A stretch of 64,000 nt of DNA from Hyaloperonospora brassicae (GCA_947650285.1 CANTFL010000155.1:186001-250000); one strand, 5' to 3'. Shown: positions 12,503-25,385, numbered from the stretch's first letter. Notes: generated by a model from the letters alone, not told the origin. Program-made: numbers and translations.

Positions 12503-13190
12503 CTAACAATTGGAGCCTTTAATCATTTACCGTATCGGCCCGATTTTAAACGCCTCAGTATTTCAGCGCCTTTCATTGATGGCGTTTAGGTACTGTTGAT
12601 TTTATTGGCTAAACGAATTGTGGCGCGCATTCGGAAACTTATTGTCAAACCTTCCGCCTCCGTGTTGCCTTTGTCATGCTTGAGCCTCGACTCGGGTCCA
12701 CCGCTAGCTATGCGGAGTCGGGACTTAAATATGCGAAAGTATATAAAGCCGATTTATGTCGACTTCCGTTACTGTCTTCAGCACGACGCTCTATATCACG
12801 AATGTTTTGCTTTAAACACCTCGTCGAGGCTGCCATTCTTTGTCATGACGAATGTGGTGTTTTGAGACGGCACCTCATTTGTCTTGGTATTGTTTCCTTG
12901 CGACTCACGTCTGGAATTCCTGACTTGACTGATTTAAACCTCTGTTTAATCCGTACTCGAATGGCGGTGGGTTCTACTCTTCCATGTCAAGACGACACCG
13001 GCTGTGCAACTGACGTATGGGGACAGCCTTTCGTGGGTTTTCATATTGTTCGGGCGATCATCCTTCGCTGTCTTTGGATTCATCGGAATGGTATCCGATG
13101 GAATGACGCTGTAGATAACCTCCATTGTATACAAGCTCAGATCCACGCTGTTGTTACTATCTATAAAGATTGGTGCTCTTAAGACTTGAC
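12503..13190 (+). pseudogene. LINE remnant, right part (C-terminal region)
   Basis: A plus-strand reading frame at 12676-13182 encodes about 168 residues with a C-terminal segment (ILRCLWIHRNGIRWNDAV) like the conserved region after RT in oomycete L1/Tx1-type LINEs. The match is from memory of family pattern and is weaker than that of the RT part. Its strand and its position right after the Copia LTR fit the same split LINE. Confidence 0.45.
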
Positions 13191-14720
13191 AAGCCGCAGC
13201 TTACGTCCTTCCACTTTGACACTACGGCAACTCCATACTTTTTTCTCGGCTTTCCATATACGGAATATTCAGCGTACGGGCTCCCTGGCTGTCGCTGATT
13301 CGCTATGTTGACTTGGCGATGCTGTACTACAAGGCTGTCCCTTGGCATAAGACACTTTATCGGCTGGCTACTTCGGCTACGTTTGACGTATTCTTTACCG
13401 TCGCCTACCCGCAGATCCCTTTTCTGGAATGCAATGGTTCGAATTTTTCCAGCATAATTCTTTGTCTATTGTCTTTGAAACGGTTAGCCTTGTCACAGTT
13501 TCACGCAGTCGCCCTCGCATTAGCCTTTGCCTTTCGCAGTCGACTCTGGCTCGGAACCTTCCCTTACAATTTTCCATTTTGGATTGTATCGCTTTGCCAT
13601 TTGCGCCTGTTTGTGGCCACGTCCTAATCCTGTTTGAGTCACTTGTTGCGAAGTCACGTTGAAGCGATGGAGGTATTACCGATGGTTTGTACCCCTAACG
13701 CCCCCGACTACTACCGGTAAAGTACTACTACCGGTCACCTCATATGGGAGGTTTTGAGTGTGGACTCCAAGCGAACTTGAATTAAAGACGTCCTTTTTCT
13801 TACCAAGTTAAGTAACCACTCCCACACGACATCACCCGGAGGTGTTTACCGCAAGCAAATACTATGGTCAAGTTATTGTTGTATGTGGAATTTGAACCCG
13901 CACCACCAATGAAAAATCTTGGCGCCTAACCACTGAACCGAAAAGAAGTGGGTTTCCAGGTGCTGCAGGAACTACCTTTCCTTTTTGACTTTTAGTAATT
14001 ATCTTCACATACGCCCGGACACTTTTTCTTGCCCTCGTCGTTCACGCTTTCTTGAAATCCATTTTTCATTTCGCCACTTCACTGGGTTCACTTGCTCTGT
14101 TTTTCTATGGTCACTCACTCATTTTTACTCTTCCTTCTTTCGTCGGGTTTCTTTTTAAGCATCACTCCTGATTGAACCTCTCTGCTTTTGACAAATGAAG
14201 TACGGTAGCAAGATTTATTAATGGATGACAGTGTAATGAAACTAATTTCTCCACGAAGGACAAAAAGGAATCGATAAAATCGTCGAAAAGTCTTCGCAAG
14301 ACAGACTAACTACTCAAGTACATATTTACTTTCTCTTTGTCATTCTGCGTCTTGTATCTGTTAACCTAGAGATCAACAGCACGACCGATTACTGGGGTCA
14401 TATTCACGGACTTCTCCACGCGTCAAAAAGTGGTCGTACTTCTGTCCGTGATTGGGGACAGTTTGTTGATCATACTTCAGCATCGTCGGCGCCGACAGCC
14501 TAATAAATTTGTTCCCTCAGCTACTTTACAGCATCGTCAGGCGTTTTGCAGACAGCGTTTGGGGATTGAACTCGACGCACTCCTACCGTAAGTACATCAA
14601 GATTACGAATTGATCCACCAGTATCAAGATGAACTCATATCACTTGGCCCTAAAACCCGCAGCACGGCAGACCGATACTTGCATAGATTGAGCGTTTATC
14701 GTTAACGACGTCCGGAAATG
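13191..14720. other. AT-rich sequence, mostly unassigned
   Basis: No convincing coding sequence. It holds the tRNA-like segment at 13881-13948 and a duplicated ACTACTACCGGT-type short motif near 13707-13735. It is probably decayed LINE 3' sequence plus the target into which copy B inserted. Confidence 0.4.
13881..13948 (-). other. tRNA-like sequence (SINE head or tRNA pseudogene)
   Basis: On the minus strand a D-arm-like stretch (GGTTCAGTGGTTAG, resembling box A) is followed about 30 bases later by a T-arm-like stretch (GCGGGTTCAAATTCCAC) with the invariant TTCAAAT loop. The T stem pairs at four of five positions. The acceptor and anticodon stems are not convincing, so this is not a functional tRNA. 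A tRNA-derived SINE or a decayed tRNA gene fits. Confidence 0.4.
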
Positions 14721-14731
14721 GATATGTAACG

Positions 14732-15173
14732 AGTAACGGGGCACCGGCAACTAAGTACTGGACTACTAGTACGGAGCTAACTATTATTGACAACAGTGAA
14801 GGTCAGTGCCCTGCTACCTCGAAACACTACTTAGATGAAAGGTAAACGACTAAGGTAAAGACTCTAGTCGTAGGAAAGTAAAACTGTATTATAATATAAA
14901 TAAGGTCTTATAAAACCCTTTGTCTAAATGGTACTATATTGACTATATCAATTGAACTAAATGTATGATGACATCCACTCACCACCCATTGCGCGCGTCT
15001 AGCAGCGATTGGTGGATTGATATCATCACGATATCAACCAATGAGTAAACTCTTCGGTCATCTCAACAATATCACTGTACTTAGTGATATTATTGAAAAT
15101 AATATTTAGCGTCGTATTCTTTATTGCCGTTTTCTCACAATGGTAATTTCATGTAACGATCTACCCCATTACA
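14732..15173 (-). repeat. 3' LTR of Ty3 copy B
   Basis: About 442 bp, ending CCCATTACA. Just inside it (15174-15188) the minus strand is purine-rich (AGTAGGGGGAAGTGA), the expected polypurine tract for plus-strand priming. Confidence 0.82.
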
Positions 15174-15643
15174 TCACTTCCCCCTACTATTAGTCACTGT
15201 GTGACTATCGCAATTATGTGACCTCCCGTTGGGCACCATTGGGAAAGGGAGCACTTGTTTAATCAGATACATTTGTATCTGACCTTGCCTCGTATAGTTT
15301 ATATGTTTATGCGGGGACACTCAAAGAAAGAGACAGCCTGTTGCTGCGTCAGCCTCCTCGGCAAACGACTCTGTTGAAACAAACGAACGGATGACAAAAG
15401 AATTTGTATTTGGAAGCGTTCCAGACGCGTTTCGGCCCCCCGCCGGGGGCCTCCACTTTGGCTTACCGATCATGAAGGGTGCTACCTCAGTGCTGCGGTC
15501 TCTGTCGCAGCCGCACGTTTACCTATGCCAAAAACCTTCTAGAACTACCTCACCTACAGGCTAAATCAGCACTACCTAATATACTTCACCGGCTTACACA
15601 CAGTACCCAGCTACATCCGAAATGCCAACTTCCAACAGACTTG

Positions 15644-17182
15644 ATGTCTGCTGCTCGTTCTCTGCCTGCAGCACCTGTTGCTGCAGGAGCGGGTGGTATC
15701 ACACCACGTGCATATGATGTATCCGAGGTCGACGCCATCTACCCTGTCGAGTCAGATTTATCTGACTCGGAAATGGTATGAGATTATCCCGAATCACCCG
15801 CGGTGTCTCAACCTGGGTCTTCATCTAAGACTCTATCAAACGAATGTACTCGCGACTTGCGTCAAAGTATGTTCGGTAGCAAAGATGAAGAAGATGATGA
15901 TGAGTATGATTCCTCATCAGCATATCCGGCACGTACGCATTTGCACGAACGTGTAGACAATATATCGCGCTATCGTCGCTCAGAAGACCGTTGTATCGAC
16001 GTTGGTACCACGTTGAAGTGTGATGAGCTTAAGCCGTGGCGATTTCCCGAAAGTCTTATCAATAGCTTGTCTCGCGAGAAAAGCCAGTACCATCAAATTT
16101 CATTATTGAATGCGAATGAGATTCATGGCTTGACCTCCAGCGCGAGAAACTTTCGCGCTGACAAAATACTTTTACCTCGATGCTTTTCTTTAGGCATAGA
16201 TGGTACAACAGTAACCAAAAGTGTGATTAGAACTCGCTTTTGGCAGCATGGAATGCGTTCGTCCAAAATGTAGAGTATTTTGGACGTGAAGCGTTGGTCC
16301 AAAAAGTTGAGGCAGTAGGCATCAGGTTTGAAAAACGAACGCCAACCGGTGAAAGGTATCGGCTGCATCATTTATGGCGTGAGGCAGTTGTCTCTTGCCT
16401 CAAATGTGGTGACCCTTGTGCGAGTTGTGCAGACAACTCGCAGCGTGCTAAAAGGAAACCGGTTCCCCTACATTCGCACTGGGGCATGAGGCTTATCTCG
16501 GCAGAGAATCGTTACGAAATTTCGAGCTTGCTATCCGTCTACAAGCGCCAAAAGCGCGCGTTTGCCGACGGACCCGAGGGCTCATCGGATTTTTCTCGTC
16601 ATACTGGCGAACGAGACCTTTAACGTCTGCCATTTGATGGTATCGAGGCTTCCAGCTGTCATACGAGGGTGGATACCATCGCCAGCGGACACGGTAACCT
16701 ATCCGCTCCCCGTTATTCATGCGGCGGCTTATATATATGCCTCACGTGAAAGCGTCGACTCCCATGCGAGTTGATGAGCAGCTACGCTGGAGGCGGAAAG
16801 ACCAGGTCCGGCTCAGCCGCAGGGCTCTCAAGAGACTTTCGGTCGCTATAACCGCGTACTGACCGAGTTAAGGGAGGACGTGGAGCACGAGTATAATTAT
16901 CGCCATGGTTTGATGGCTACCGTGCAGAATTTACGTGCCGATCGGGATAAGTGCCGATCGGACTTTGCGTTCTATCAACTTGATAACGAGCGCGAGCGTC
17001 GTCTCCTGCACGAATAGTTAGTGTCTGCACGTCACGAGACTGCATTGCTGAAGGACCAACATGAGTGTTTGATCCGTGACCACAAAAATATGTTGGGGAT
17101 TCTTAAGCGTGCCGGTCATCTCCGCTCTCGGAAGAGGCCTCGTACTGATAGTACGGTCGGAGACGTCCAACATAAAACTTAG
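15644..17182 (+). pseudogene. Antisense accessory gene of Ty3 copy B
   Basis: Opposite in strand to gag-pol and reading from the 3' LTR side into the pol C-terminus. Parts run at 15644-15781 (GGITPRAYD), 15803-16273 (acidic stretch, then DELKPWRFPESLINSLS and HGLTSSARNFRA), 16240-16623 (NAFVQNVEYFGRE, RFEKRTPTGERYRLHHL, CLKCGDPCASCADNSQR), and a coiled-coil end at 16840-17182 finishing RTDST. A few stops and frameshifts separate them. Every part aligns in order with the antisense gene of copy C. Function unknown; the CxxC...CxxC cluster suggests metal binding. No family recognised. Confidence 0.7.
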
Positions 17183-20100
17183 AATGCGTTGGCATACTTC
17201 GAGGCAACTTGATCGTGTATGCATTGCATCGGCGGTGCACTACACGAGAGGGGCCAATGTATTCGGCAGTAGTTTACGATTGCCGATATTAGTGACTGCG
17301 TGTGTAGGTAGGTTTAACGTAGATAGTAACACGAGGTCGTGAACCCTGAATGAAAGAACATATGCTCTTCCATTCTTGTCTGCGTTCCGTTTCTGGCAGT
17401 CCACCGCATTTGCGATGGAGTCTTGAACGAAACGGACTACCGCCTCTCGAGTCAGCAGGAAGTTCTCCGCTGACTCGCTGTTGTGTGGTTCATTGCGCTT
17501 CGTGCGCACTGCTAAAAGTTATTTCTCTTCTTTAGCGAGAGTATCAAATTCCTCGCTGGCATGGTCATTGACGATGCTTAATATTTTAGCATCGTCATTG
17601 CTACTGCTGGCCGCGTCTCCTTCGATGTCGACATTGTCGATATCGGCATTAAACGTATAGGCGTGAGCGATGATACGCGATGAGCAAGAGACAAAGCGGT
17701 TTTTGCTGGAGCGAGTCCCCCCCCTCAACCCAAAGTCACTCTGTATCAGGGCGGGAATATGTGGGTGACGTAAGACATTCACGTAGAACGGCGCATGCGT
17801 TGTAGACGCATGCACGGAGTTGTTGATGGAGAATTCGAACGTCTGCAAGAACTCACTCCAACTCGAAAAAGATTGGGCGTAACCTCGGAGTTTTTCTTTG
17901 AGGAAGTGTTTAGCACGCTCCATTTGACCATCTGTTTCAAGATGACCAGATGTTGACATCTTTAATCGTATTCCTAGTGTGGAAATACGAATTACCAAAA
18001 CTCCACTGTAAGTTGAGGGTCTCGATCCGAGAACAGTTCACGAAGTAAAGCATGGTGTCGAAACTCTGTGTCGATAAATACACGAGCCCATATGTGTGCA
18101 GTGATCGACTCGGGAGCCTCAGCAAGATATACTATCTTGCTGAATCGGTTTCACAAAAAAAGAATAGTACTATTCTTGTGAGCGTCTTCGACAAACCCGA
18201 AGAAGAAGTCCATTGAAAATAGACTCCCAACACTCTGCCGGGACCAGCTGAGGTTGTAGTGGCGCACGGGGTGAAGGGCTAGGCTTCACTCTCTGACCGA
18301 ACTCGCAAGAACGAATGTACTTACGTACGAGATGACACTGGAGGGGCCAGCAAAAGTCACGACTTACCGTGAGGTAAATCTTCTCATGAACACGATGTCC
18401 ACCTGTTGGGGAATCGTTACACTCATACATGATGCACAAGCGCTAATCAAAATGGGAGAGAACGACGACACGAGGCGTGTCGCCTGCAACGGCTGTATAG
18501 TACAGCAGCCCGTTCCGAGGAGTATGCCAATCCAAAGAGGAACGGTATAGTGCCGGTAAATCTGCCAAATATTTACGGGATAAATTTTGCAAGGTGATCC
18601 ATCAAGAGTAGGAAATCCTATCTCCTGCGTACGCCTTTCTCACGTCGTCGAGTAACGTCGAAGACGGCACACTAACTGATAGCGTCGCAACAGTAGTCAA
18701 ATTCCCACTGTTGACGCGAGCATTCGGCTCGAAATAGGGCCGGCGCGAGATCGCATCAGCGACGACGTTCAGTAGTCCTATTTTATACTCCACAGAGAGA
18801 TTATAATCCGAGAATAAAGACATCCACCTAGCCATTCTTTGCGAGAGGTGCAAGTGTTTCCGGGTTTTGAGTAAATACGCACGGTTTGTCGATACCTTGA
18901 ATGTACTATCTCCTAGGAGATAGACACAGAACTGAGCCAGTGCATATTTCATGGCGAGGAGTTCCTTGTTACGCACTGGGTAATTACGCTCAGCTTGTTG
19001 CAGCTGACGCGAATGATAGCAGACGACGTACTCCGCGCTGTCTGTATCGTACTTCATTAACGCACAGCCGATCGCATAATCGCTGGCGTCACAGACCACA
19101 TGGAATGATTTGTCTTGATCTGCTTGATACCCTCAAAGAAACGATGATAGTCAGCTTTTCATGACCACTTCACTTCTTCCTTGAGTAAACAAGAAATATG
19201 CACAATTATTTTGGCGTAGTTGCGAGAGTACTTGTGCAATAACGCCGCTATCCCAAGGAGCTTAAGAAGTCCCTTGATATCGACTAGAACTCGCCAGTCG
19301 GCGATCGCCTTCAACGTTTGAGGATCAAGGCGTCGTCGTGCTTACCCCTATGCACTCAAGGAGTGGTATTTCGCTAGCCGCTAATGTGCACTTCTTGAGG
19401 TTGGCATACAACTTATGCTTGCGCATAAGTTGAAGAGCCTGACGAACGTGAATTCTGAGAACTTCGACGTCCATATTTACGTTCATATCCCGGGTATGGA
19501 CAAGCACATCGCCGAAAAAACTCGGTGCGAACTCTCGAAATGGTCTCAACAGATCGGTTACACATCGGTTGAAGGTGACTAAGGCCTTAACTAGCCCTTG
19601 TAGCATCAGGAGCCACTCCCACAGCATACCGCTCGGAATGATTACAGCCGTGTACAGGATTTATCGTTCATGAGGATCTGATGGAAGCTATCCATCATAT
19701 CCATGAAATTAAAGATGGTACTCTTTGACATACCATCTATGATAACGTCCTTCCTCGGTATCGGCGTCTGAGCTGGTACCGTTGCAGCATTCAATTTTAA
19801 GAATACATGCACAATCCACCACCCTCCTGTGCCTTTTCGCACACACAAGGTCGGAGAGCAATGAGGGGAATTGGATTCCCTCACATGGCCCGCTGCAAAG
19901 CGATCGGCAAAGAACTTGTCGATCGCTAGTACTTTTTCACGAGGCAGTGGCCACTGCTTCATGACACAGTACTTCGAGCCCGGTTTGAGCTCGATCTCGT
20001 GTCGAGTGCCTTTGTCCTTAGGCAACTTGCACGGCACGGATTCAGGGAACACATCCTTAATTAGATCAAATCCTTGTACAAATAATTTGCCTGAAGTGAC

Positions 20101-21348
20101 TCCCAGGATTGAGAAGTGTATCGCTGAATCCGAGTCTTCTCATCGAGGACACTTTCGTCCGTCGATGAGCTGCTGAGAACCCGTTCAATCTCAGTAAACA
20201 CCATTGTCGACCGAATATCGGTCACATACTTATCCTCTGTGACGAGTATGCAGATCTGCTTGACTTTGCCACTATGCAGATCACGCAAGAACCGTTTGGG
20301 CTCAAGCGTTGGCAATTCTGTGACCTCCGAAGTTAACTTTGAAGGAGCCATCCGATCAATCGTATACGAGCCTACACTTAATCTTTTAGTGGCCAAGATA
20401 TTTAATGTATCAATCACTTTCTGAGAAAATTCATCCACAGATTGCTATGGGCTCTTTCCCAGAGCGCATACCACTTGAGAAATTTCTCTCTCAAGTATGT
20501 GGAGAATGGTTTTCTCCACGTCTTCTAAAAGTGTGTGAGCAAGCGCTCATAGGTAACGATCATCCACGACCGGCTTTTTAGTCGACCTAAGATCACCGTA
20601 TTGCCGTCTCTTTGCAACCGGTTTCTTTTCTCCTGTATTCTGCCTTCCCGGCATGCATACACGTCCTAGTCCACTCGACTTATTCGAGTGGTGAACCTTT
20701 GTATCCGCCTATTAACTTGCTTTGTCGCCGGGAGCTTTCTTCTGTAGTAATCATCTACACTGAAGTATTGTAAAGTCGTGCTAACGACTGTTCCGCAAGT
20801 GAGGCCATCGCACGCACTCGCAGTACACACACACGTTTGTGGGTGTGCCAAGACGTTCGTCTAATGGCTACATGATGGACAAGTGTCAGGCATCTTGACG
20901 GATCGATGCTGCCAGCTCACCCTTGGCTAGTATCTTCTGAGCCAAGGCAATCCTAGGATGACGTCAAACCTGTCATCCAGGTCGAGTACGATGAAGTCAT
21001 CATCGCACTGTTCGCCCTCTAACGTGTAGTGGATTCCGAATGCACGTTACTTCAACGTTATCGATGCACCTGTCTCTAAGCGCACCGTCATTCTCGATGG
21101 AGGGATCTATCGCTCAATGAAGGTAAGTGTTCCAGCCTCTAGTGACTAGCGACGAAGAAAGTTGTTGGACGCCCCACAGTCAACTGGGGTGAGAAGTGGC
21201 AAGTTCTCTGTCACTTCCAACGTCAATGTGGTGAGTTTTCCCTCATCACCAGGTGCAGGGACACACAATGATTGTGTGTCTGGATCAACCTTCGTCAAGA
21301 CGTTTGCAAATTCTCTTGATGTTGCTAGATCAGTAGGGCGCTACGCCC
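16493..21348 (-). pseudogene. Ty3 copy B pol remnant, with chromodomain
   Basis: From right to left: protease/linker (20440-21348), RT (19325-20440, YFDD altered to FFGD in APSFFGDVLV), RNase H (18602-19099), integrase zinc-binding and core fragments (17519-18439, LETDGQMERAK motif), integrase C-terminus (17140-17509, ending YVGRLRPYYQYE), and a chromodomain (16493-16720, VRWRWYPPSYDSW and VRQYDE). The altered YxDD and several frameshifts make it inactive. Known chromointegrases use the chromodomain to target heterochromatin. Confidence 0.82.
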
Positions 21349-22500
21349 CTACTGACACCAACCATTTTTTGATGGTCCGCTTACTTGTCGCGGCTTTGCA
21401 ACAGCATCAGACCCTCGTCCTCCGGTTCTTTTAACTGGTGGAATGTTACTGCGCTCCGCAACAAGGGATGCTGAGCGGAAGATACTGCATTCGTATGCAT
21501 AGTGTCCCAGCTTATGACAGCGATGGCATCTCACCATTTGCTTGTCATTCACAAGGCGAGGTTTCTCGCCCTCAGCATGAAAGAGGTCCATTGGTTCTGG
21601 ACCTCCGACCGCCGATCGTCTTTGTGGACGATAGGGGGTAAGAGTAGTGTGGGCCTGTCTCACACTAAATTCTTTCTGCTCCTTAGCGTAGATCGCTTCG
21701 GAGAGAGTCTTTAGCTCTCCACGTAATAGGTGGTCCCTGACAGGACCATCTGCAAGCCCCTGAATGGATGTTGTGATTAGCACGAATTCACTCACAGGGT
21801 TTGCTACCATGCAACTTGCAAGGTAAACGCGCATGTTAGGCGTAAGCGCGAACTTTACGCTTACCCCTGTTTGATCTCAAAAAGTTCAGGGAGAGTCCTG
21901 AATTCTGCCTTGGGCGACTCCAACGTCTTGCTCAGCAGGGTCTCGAGCATACTTAACGACTCGAACACGTTCGGTCGTGCAACTTAAGATTCAGAGCCCG
22001 ATTCCTGGCGTCCTATGCCAAGTAAGACTGAGCGAATGCGACTTGCATTCTCTCGTTGTCGATGCAACGGGCCTCGATGGCACCGTCGACCTCGACGAAT
22101 CATCTCAACAGAGAATCTTCCTCGATTCCCCAATACTTGGATATCTCTAACTTTATAGACTCCTGTCGACGCTCACGCGTCGCGCTTGCGGACTGAGACT
22201 GATGCTGTTTCAGTTCTTCCGCCCGCTATTGATCTTGTTCTTGCAACAAGGTCACCTGCGCTCGCGACTTGTCAAGTTATCGCTACAAGAACTTGCTGAT
22301 GACGGAACGCTGCTGGTCTCTATCCCTTGTTGATAGCATGCCTAGACAGCTTCTTCACCAATGGTCGAACTCATTCGTTCGATCGCAATCCATTCGACAT
22401 CGCTCAAATTGGAGTAGCTTCCACGGGCTCCTTAAAATCTGCCGCCTTCTTCATCGTCCACATGTTCATGTGGGGCGATGATCTTGTGGTCCTTGGACGG
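21349..22500 (-). pseudogene. Ty3 copy B gag remnant
   Basis: 21349-21834 encodes the same 161 residues as copy A, including the CCHC knuckle. The N-terminal half (21835-22500) is frameshifted. The last stretch near 22386-22500, closest to the LTR, departs from copy A, marking one edge of the shared tract. Confidence 0.8.
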
Positions 22501-22519
22501 ACTACAAAGTGCTACCAGG

Positions 22520-22959
22520 TGTAACGAGCACCGGTAACTACGTACTGGACTACCAGTACGGAGCTAACTATTATTGACAACAGTGAAGGTCAGTGCCCTG
22601 CTACCTCGAAACACTACTTAGATGAAAGGTAAACGACTAAGGTAAAGACTCTAGTCGTAGGAAAGTAAAACTGTATTATAATATAAATAAGGTCTTATAA
22701 AACCCTTTGTCTAAATGGTACTATATTGACTATATCAATTGAACTAAATGTATGATGACATCCACTCACAACCCATTGCGCGCGTCTAGCAGCGATTGGT
22801 GGATTGATATCATCACGATATCAACCAATGAGTAAACTCTTCGGTCATCTCAACAATATCACTGTACTTAGTGATATTATTGAAAATAATATTTAGCGTC
22901 GTATTCTTTATTGCCGTTTTCTCACAATGGTAATTTCATGTACGGGCTACCCCGTGACA
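22520..22959 (-). repeat. 5' LTR of Ty3 copy B
   Basis: 440 bp, plus-strand ends TGTAACGAG and CCCGTGACA. The conserved primer binding site (minus strand TGGTAGCACTTTGTAG) lies two bases inside it. Confidence 0.85.
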
Positions 22960-23842
22960 GATATCTCCATATGTTTGAATGCGAAGAGCGGCCATGATGG
23001 GCTGTGACATATCCGAAGACAATAGCAACCCACTCCACATCGTCCGATGGTCATTACAACCCTGACATGCGCCAGTCCTTCAAGATGGTCGACAAGCCCA
23101 AATTATACTTCTCGATGTAGCGTAAGAGGTAGTGTGTCACACTAGGCCATACATAAGGTATTTCCCATAGTATAAAATGCGTCTCGCCATACAAAACAAA
23201 AGACCACATATCGATCTAACGTAAACGATATCGCCTTGGGCGATTTCTTCGCGACGCGCGTGGAATTGCATTTGTGCGCACACATGTTGTAGACCGATGT
23301 TATGTCTGTAGAACGATGTCATGTCTGTAGATACGGTGCACACTGCAGACACGGTCAGTCGAGGATAAAAGAGGTACGACGATCGGATATGACGCGATCG
23401 AACACATTCCAAACAACCTCGGACGCTGGCCACATGAAACTTGCGTACGACACAGCAAACGAAAACTAGGATGAACTTGCTATAATCTTAGTAAGCGGTA
23501 GCAACATGTACTTTGGCGCAAATTGACAATCTCTCTGGTCAAGTCACTTTGATCAAAAACAGGCGAATTTGGTTGATGTGTATCAACAGCAGTGCACTAC
23601 ATCCGGTAGCCCACCTTTTGTAAAGATGACCCACCATTCACCAAACCTATACAAGTATGTCGTCTGGCTGGCTCTCGTCGTAAATCCCTCGATTCAGGGA
23701 GTGGAGAGCCCGTACCTCAAATTTACTTCGATCGGGGGCTTGCTTGCATCTCGACGAGAACTTCTTTGCATCATGCGACCGAACGAGACGAAATCAGACC
23801 TTTTTTGCTGCGGTGGTTAATAGAGTGTAGATTGATGTTTGC

Positions 23843-24013
23843 ATGAAGACGCTTACCGGCTTGTTGATGCTTTACTGTGCGCCACTAGCTTGTGGTTCTA
23901 GATGCTGGTTGGCAGATAGAGTAATGGGGAGCCTACTGTATTGTCATGCAGTCATTCAGGTTAAATCTTTCATGCATAATGTGCACTTTCAGAGCTCATT
24001 GTCTAGCATATAA
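23843..24013 (+). CDS. Possible small secreted peptide
   Basis: ATG-initiated 56-codon ORF. Its first residues (MKTLTGLLMLYCAPLACGS) look like a secretory signal peptide: a basic N-terminus, a hydrophobic core and small residues at the presumed cleavage point. The remainder has a few cysteines and no motif I recognise, such as RxLR or LxLFLAK. It is short enough to be chance. I list it because small secreted proteins are common beside repeats in oomycetes. Confidence 0.2.
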   Translation: MKTLTGLLMLYCAPLACGSRCWLADRVMGSLLYCHAVIQVKSFMHNVHFQSSLSSI

Positions 24014-24055
24014 TGCATTTGCTGCTACGCGCGGGACTGTCACGCGCTTCCTTTC

Positions 24056-24322
24056 TCATTGACGTGCTGAGAGCTTGAGCATATCGAGCGTGACCGCCTT
24101 CCGAAGTCTTTCGATCGGTGGAAAATATAAGGATTGCGGTGCTAACTTGCACCGAACATTTCCACGAACTTGTAATTTTTGCTCTATCACTTCCACGCGC
24201 ACTACATCACAGGGAAAAGAACGTAAGATGAAGAGAGCGATAAAGGCGCAGACCACCACCAGCACGGATATGACGAGTTTCAAAGTGGCACGACGAGGAT
24301 AGCATCGGTAAGAAGCAGACAC
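24056..24322 (-). CDS. Possible exon of a small membrane protein
   Basis: An open frame of about 88 codons with one strong membrane segment (LVISVLVVVCAFIALFIL) and a C-terminal hydrophilic tail ending near 24056. It has no ATG start. The bases just upstream read ctag before the frame, so it could be a downstream exon. A second minus-strand frame at 24681-24869 (CAFIFLALIITW, then YVRVEV) has a similar hydrophobic start and RVEV motif, hinting at a decayed tandem copy. Not recognised. Confidence 0.25.
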   Translation of the reverse strand: MSASYRCYPRRATLKLVISVLVVVCAFIALFILRSFPCDVVRVEVIEQKLQVRGNVRCKLAPQSLYFPPIERLRKAVTLDMLKLSARQ

Positions 24323-25385
24323 TAGCCGTCAACGAACGACTAGATGGAGACTCTGCAATGGCTATGAATGCATAAGTTTCGTTTGTCGATGAACGTTGGA
24401 CGTCCTCGATCAACTTCTTCGCTGTTTTCAAGGCTGAGATAGAGTGTAGCAAGCGTCCTACGTATCCAAAGATATTCGATGGACACTGATCGAGCTACCC
24501 TACTTCTCGTAGAGACCGATGGCACGTCTAGTGAAGGAAGTGCGACCAAGGTGCCATGAGGCCGTCGCTGAATGTGTCCGAGTACGACGGGCGACTGCTG
24601 CAAGAAGAGCTATCACCTGGATACTGTACTGCGTCGAAACGTAGCATCAACGAAGCTATTCGAGACGGACCGTGGTGGGATCACGTCTTCACGTCAAGAC
24701 GTACAGCTGTCTTCAGCGCCAGAAATTGATCGATCGATAGTCCTGGCGGTACTTCCACACGCACGTAAGCACATGGCTGCAACCCATCCACAACGGGGCG
24801 ACATATACGCGACAAGTTGAGCTTGAGACGCCATGTGATGATGAGTGCGAGAAAAATGAAAGCGCACAATATATGAGGGAAGAAAAGAAGCGGTTGTTGT
24901 TTTCGAGATAGACATGTGATACAAACATAGCGTGAAGAAGTCCGTACGTGCTGCGTGAGACTCAGAGCTCAGGAGACCACGAGCTAAGATAGCAAACAGT
25001 CTGCGGGTGATACTGTTTTTGCTTGTCATAGACCGCCGACGTCTACAAGCGCCGATTGCGATGCACAAGAACACCATAAGACATTTGCAAGACAATGAGC
25101 AAAGGGTGTAAAGTGGTCGTGTTAAGAGAGAAGAAGAAGAAGAAGAAGAAGAAGCGCTGGTATGTAAAGCTGGTCGGGGTCGTTGGTACTTTATGAGCTA
25201 CTTACTGCCTACTGCAAACCTCGGCATCAAACTGAAGTGTTGCGTTGTGTGTCGTATCGACCGACACTAGTACTTCGGTCCGCACAGCATATTTACACAG
25301 ACACACACATACCCCCGACTGACGACAACCGTGAACTTATCACAAACCGTCCACAGTAAACAGCAGCAGCCCTCGATCAGGATAT

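Larger units (their letters stand above)
14726..22959 (-). mobile_element. Ty3/gypsy LTR retrotransposon copy B
   Basis: Complete but dead minus-strand element of about 8.2 kb. LTRs are at 14732-15173 (3') and 22520-22959 (5'), and the flanking pentamer GATAT occurs at 14721-14725 and 22960-22964. The LTRs differ mainly near their ends, where the left one has gained a partial duplication of its first bases. The interior holds gag, pol with chromodomain and, on the opposite strand next to the 3' LTR, the antisense gene. Part of the interior (20064-22385) is nearly identical to copy A. Confidence 0.88.
22960..25385. other. Transition region with short uncertain ORFs
   Basis: Between copy B and the first gene of the island. 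It contains a possible 56-codon secreted ORF (23843-24013), a possible exon with a membrane segment (24056-24322), several minus-strand ORFs at 24340-25092 without ATG starts or recognisable domains, and a GAA/AGA microsatellite at about 25128-25155. Confidence 0.4.

Noticed and set aside
24340..25095. Several minus-strand ORFs, one starting MVFLCIAIGAC
   Set aside because: No ATG-supported gene model, no domain, and no splice path I could defend.
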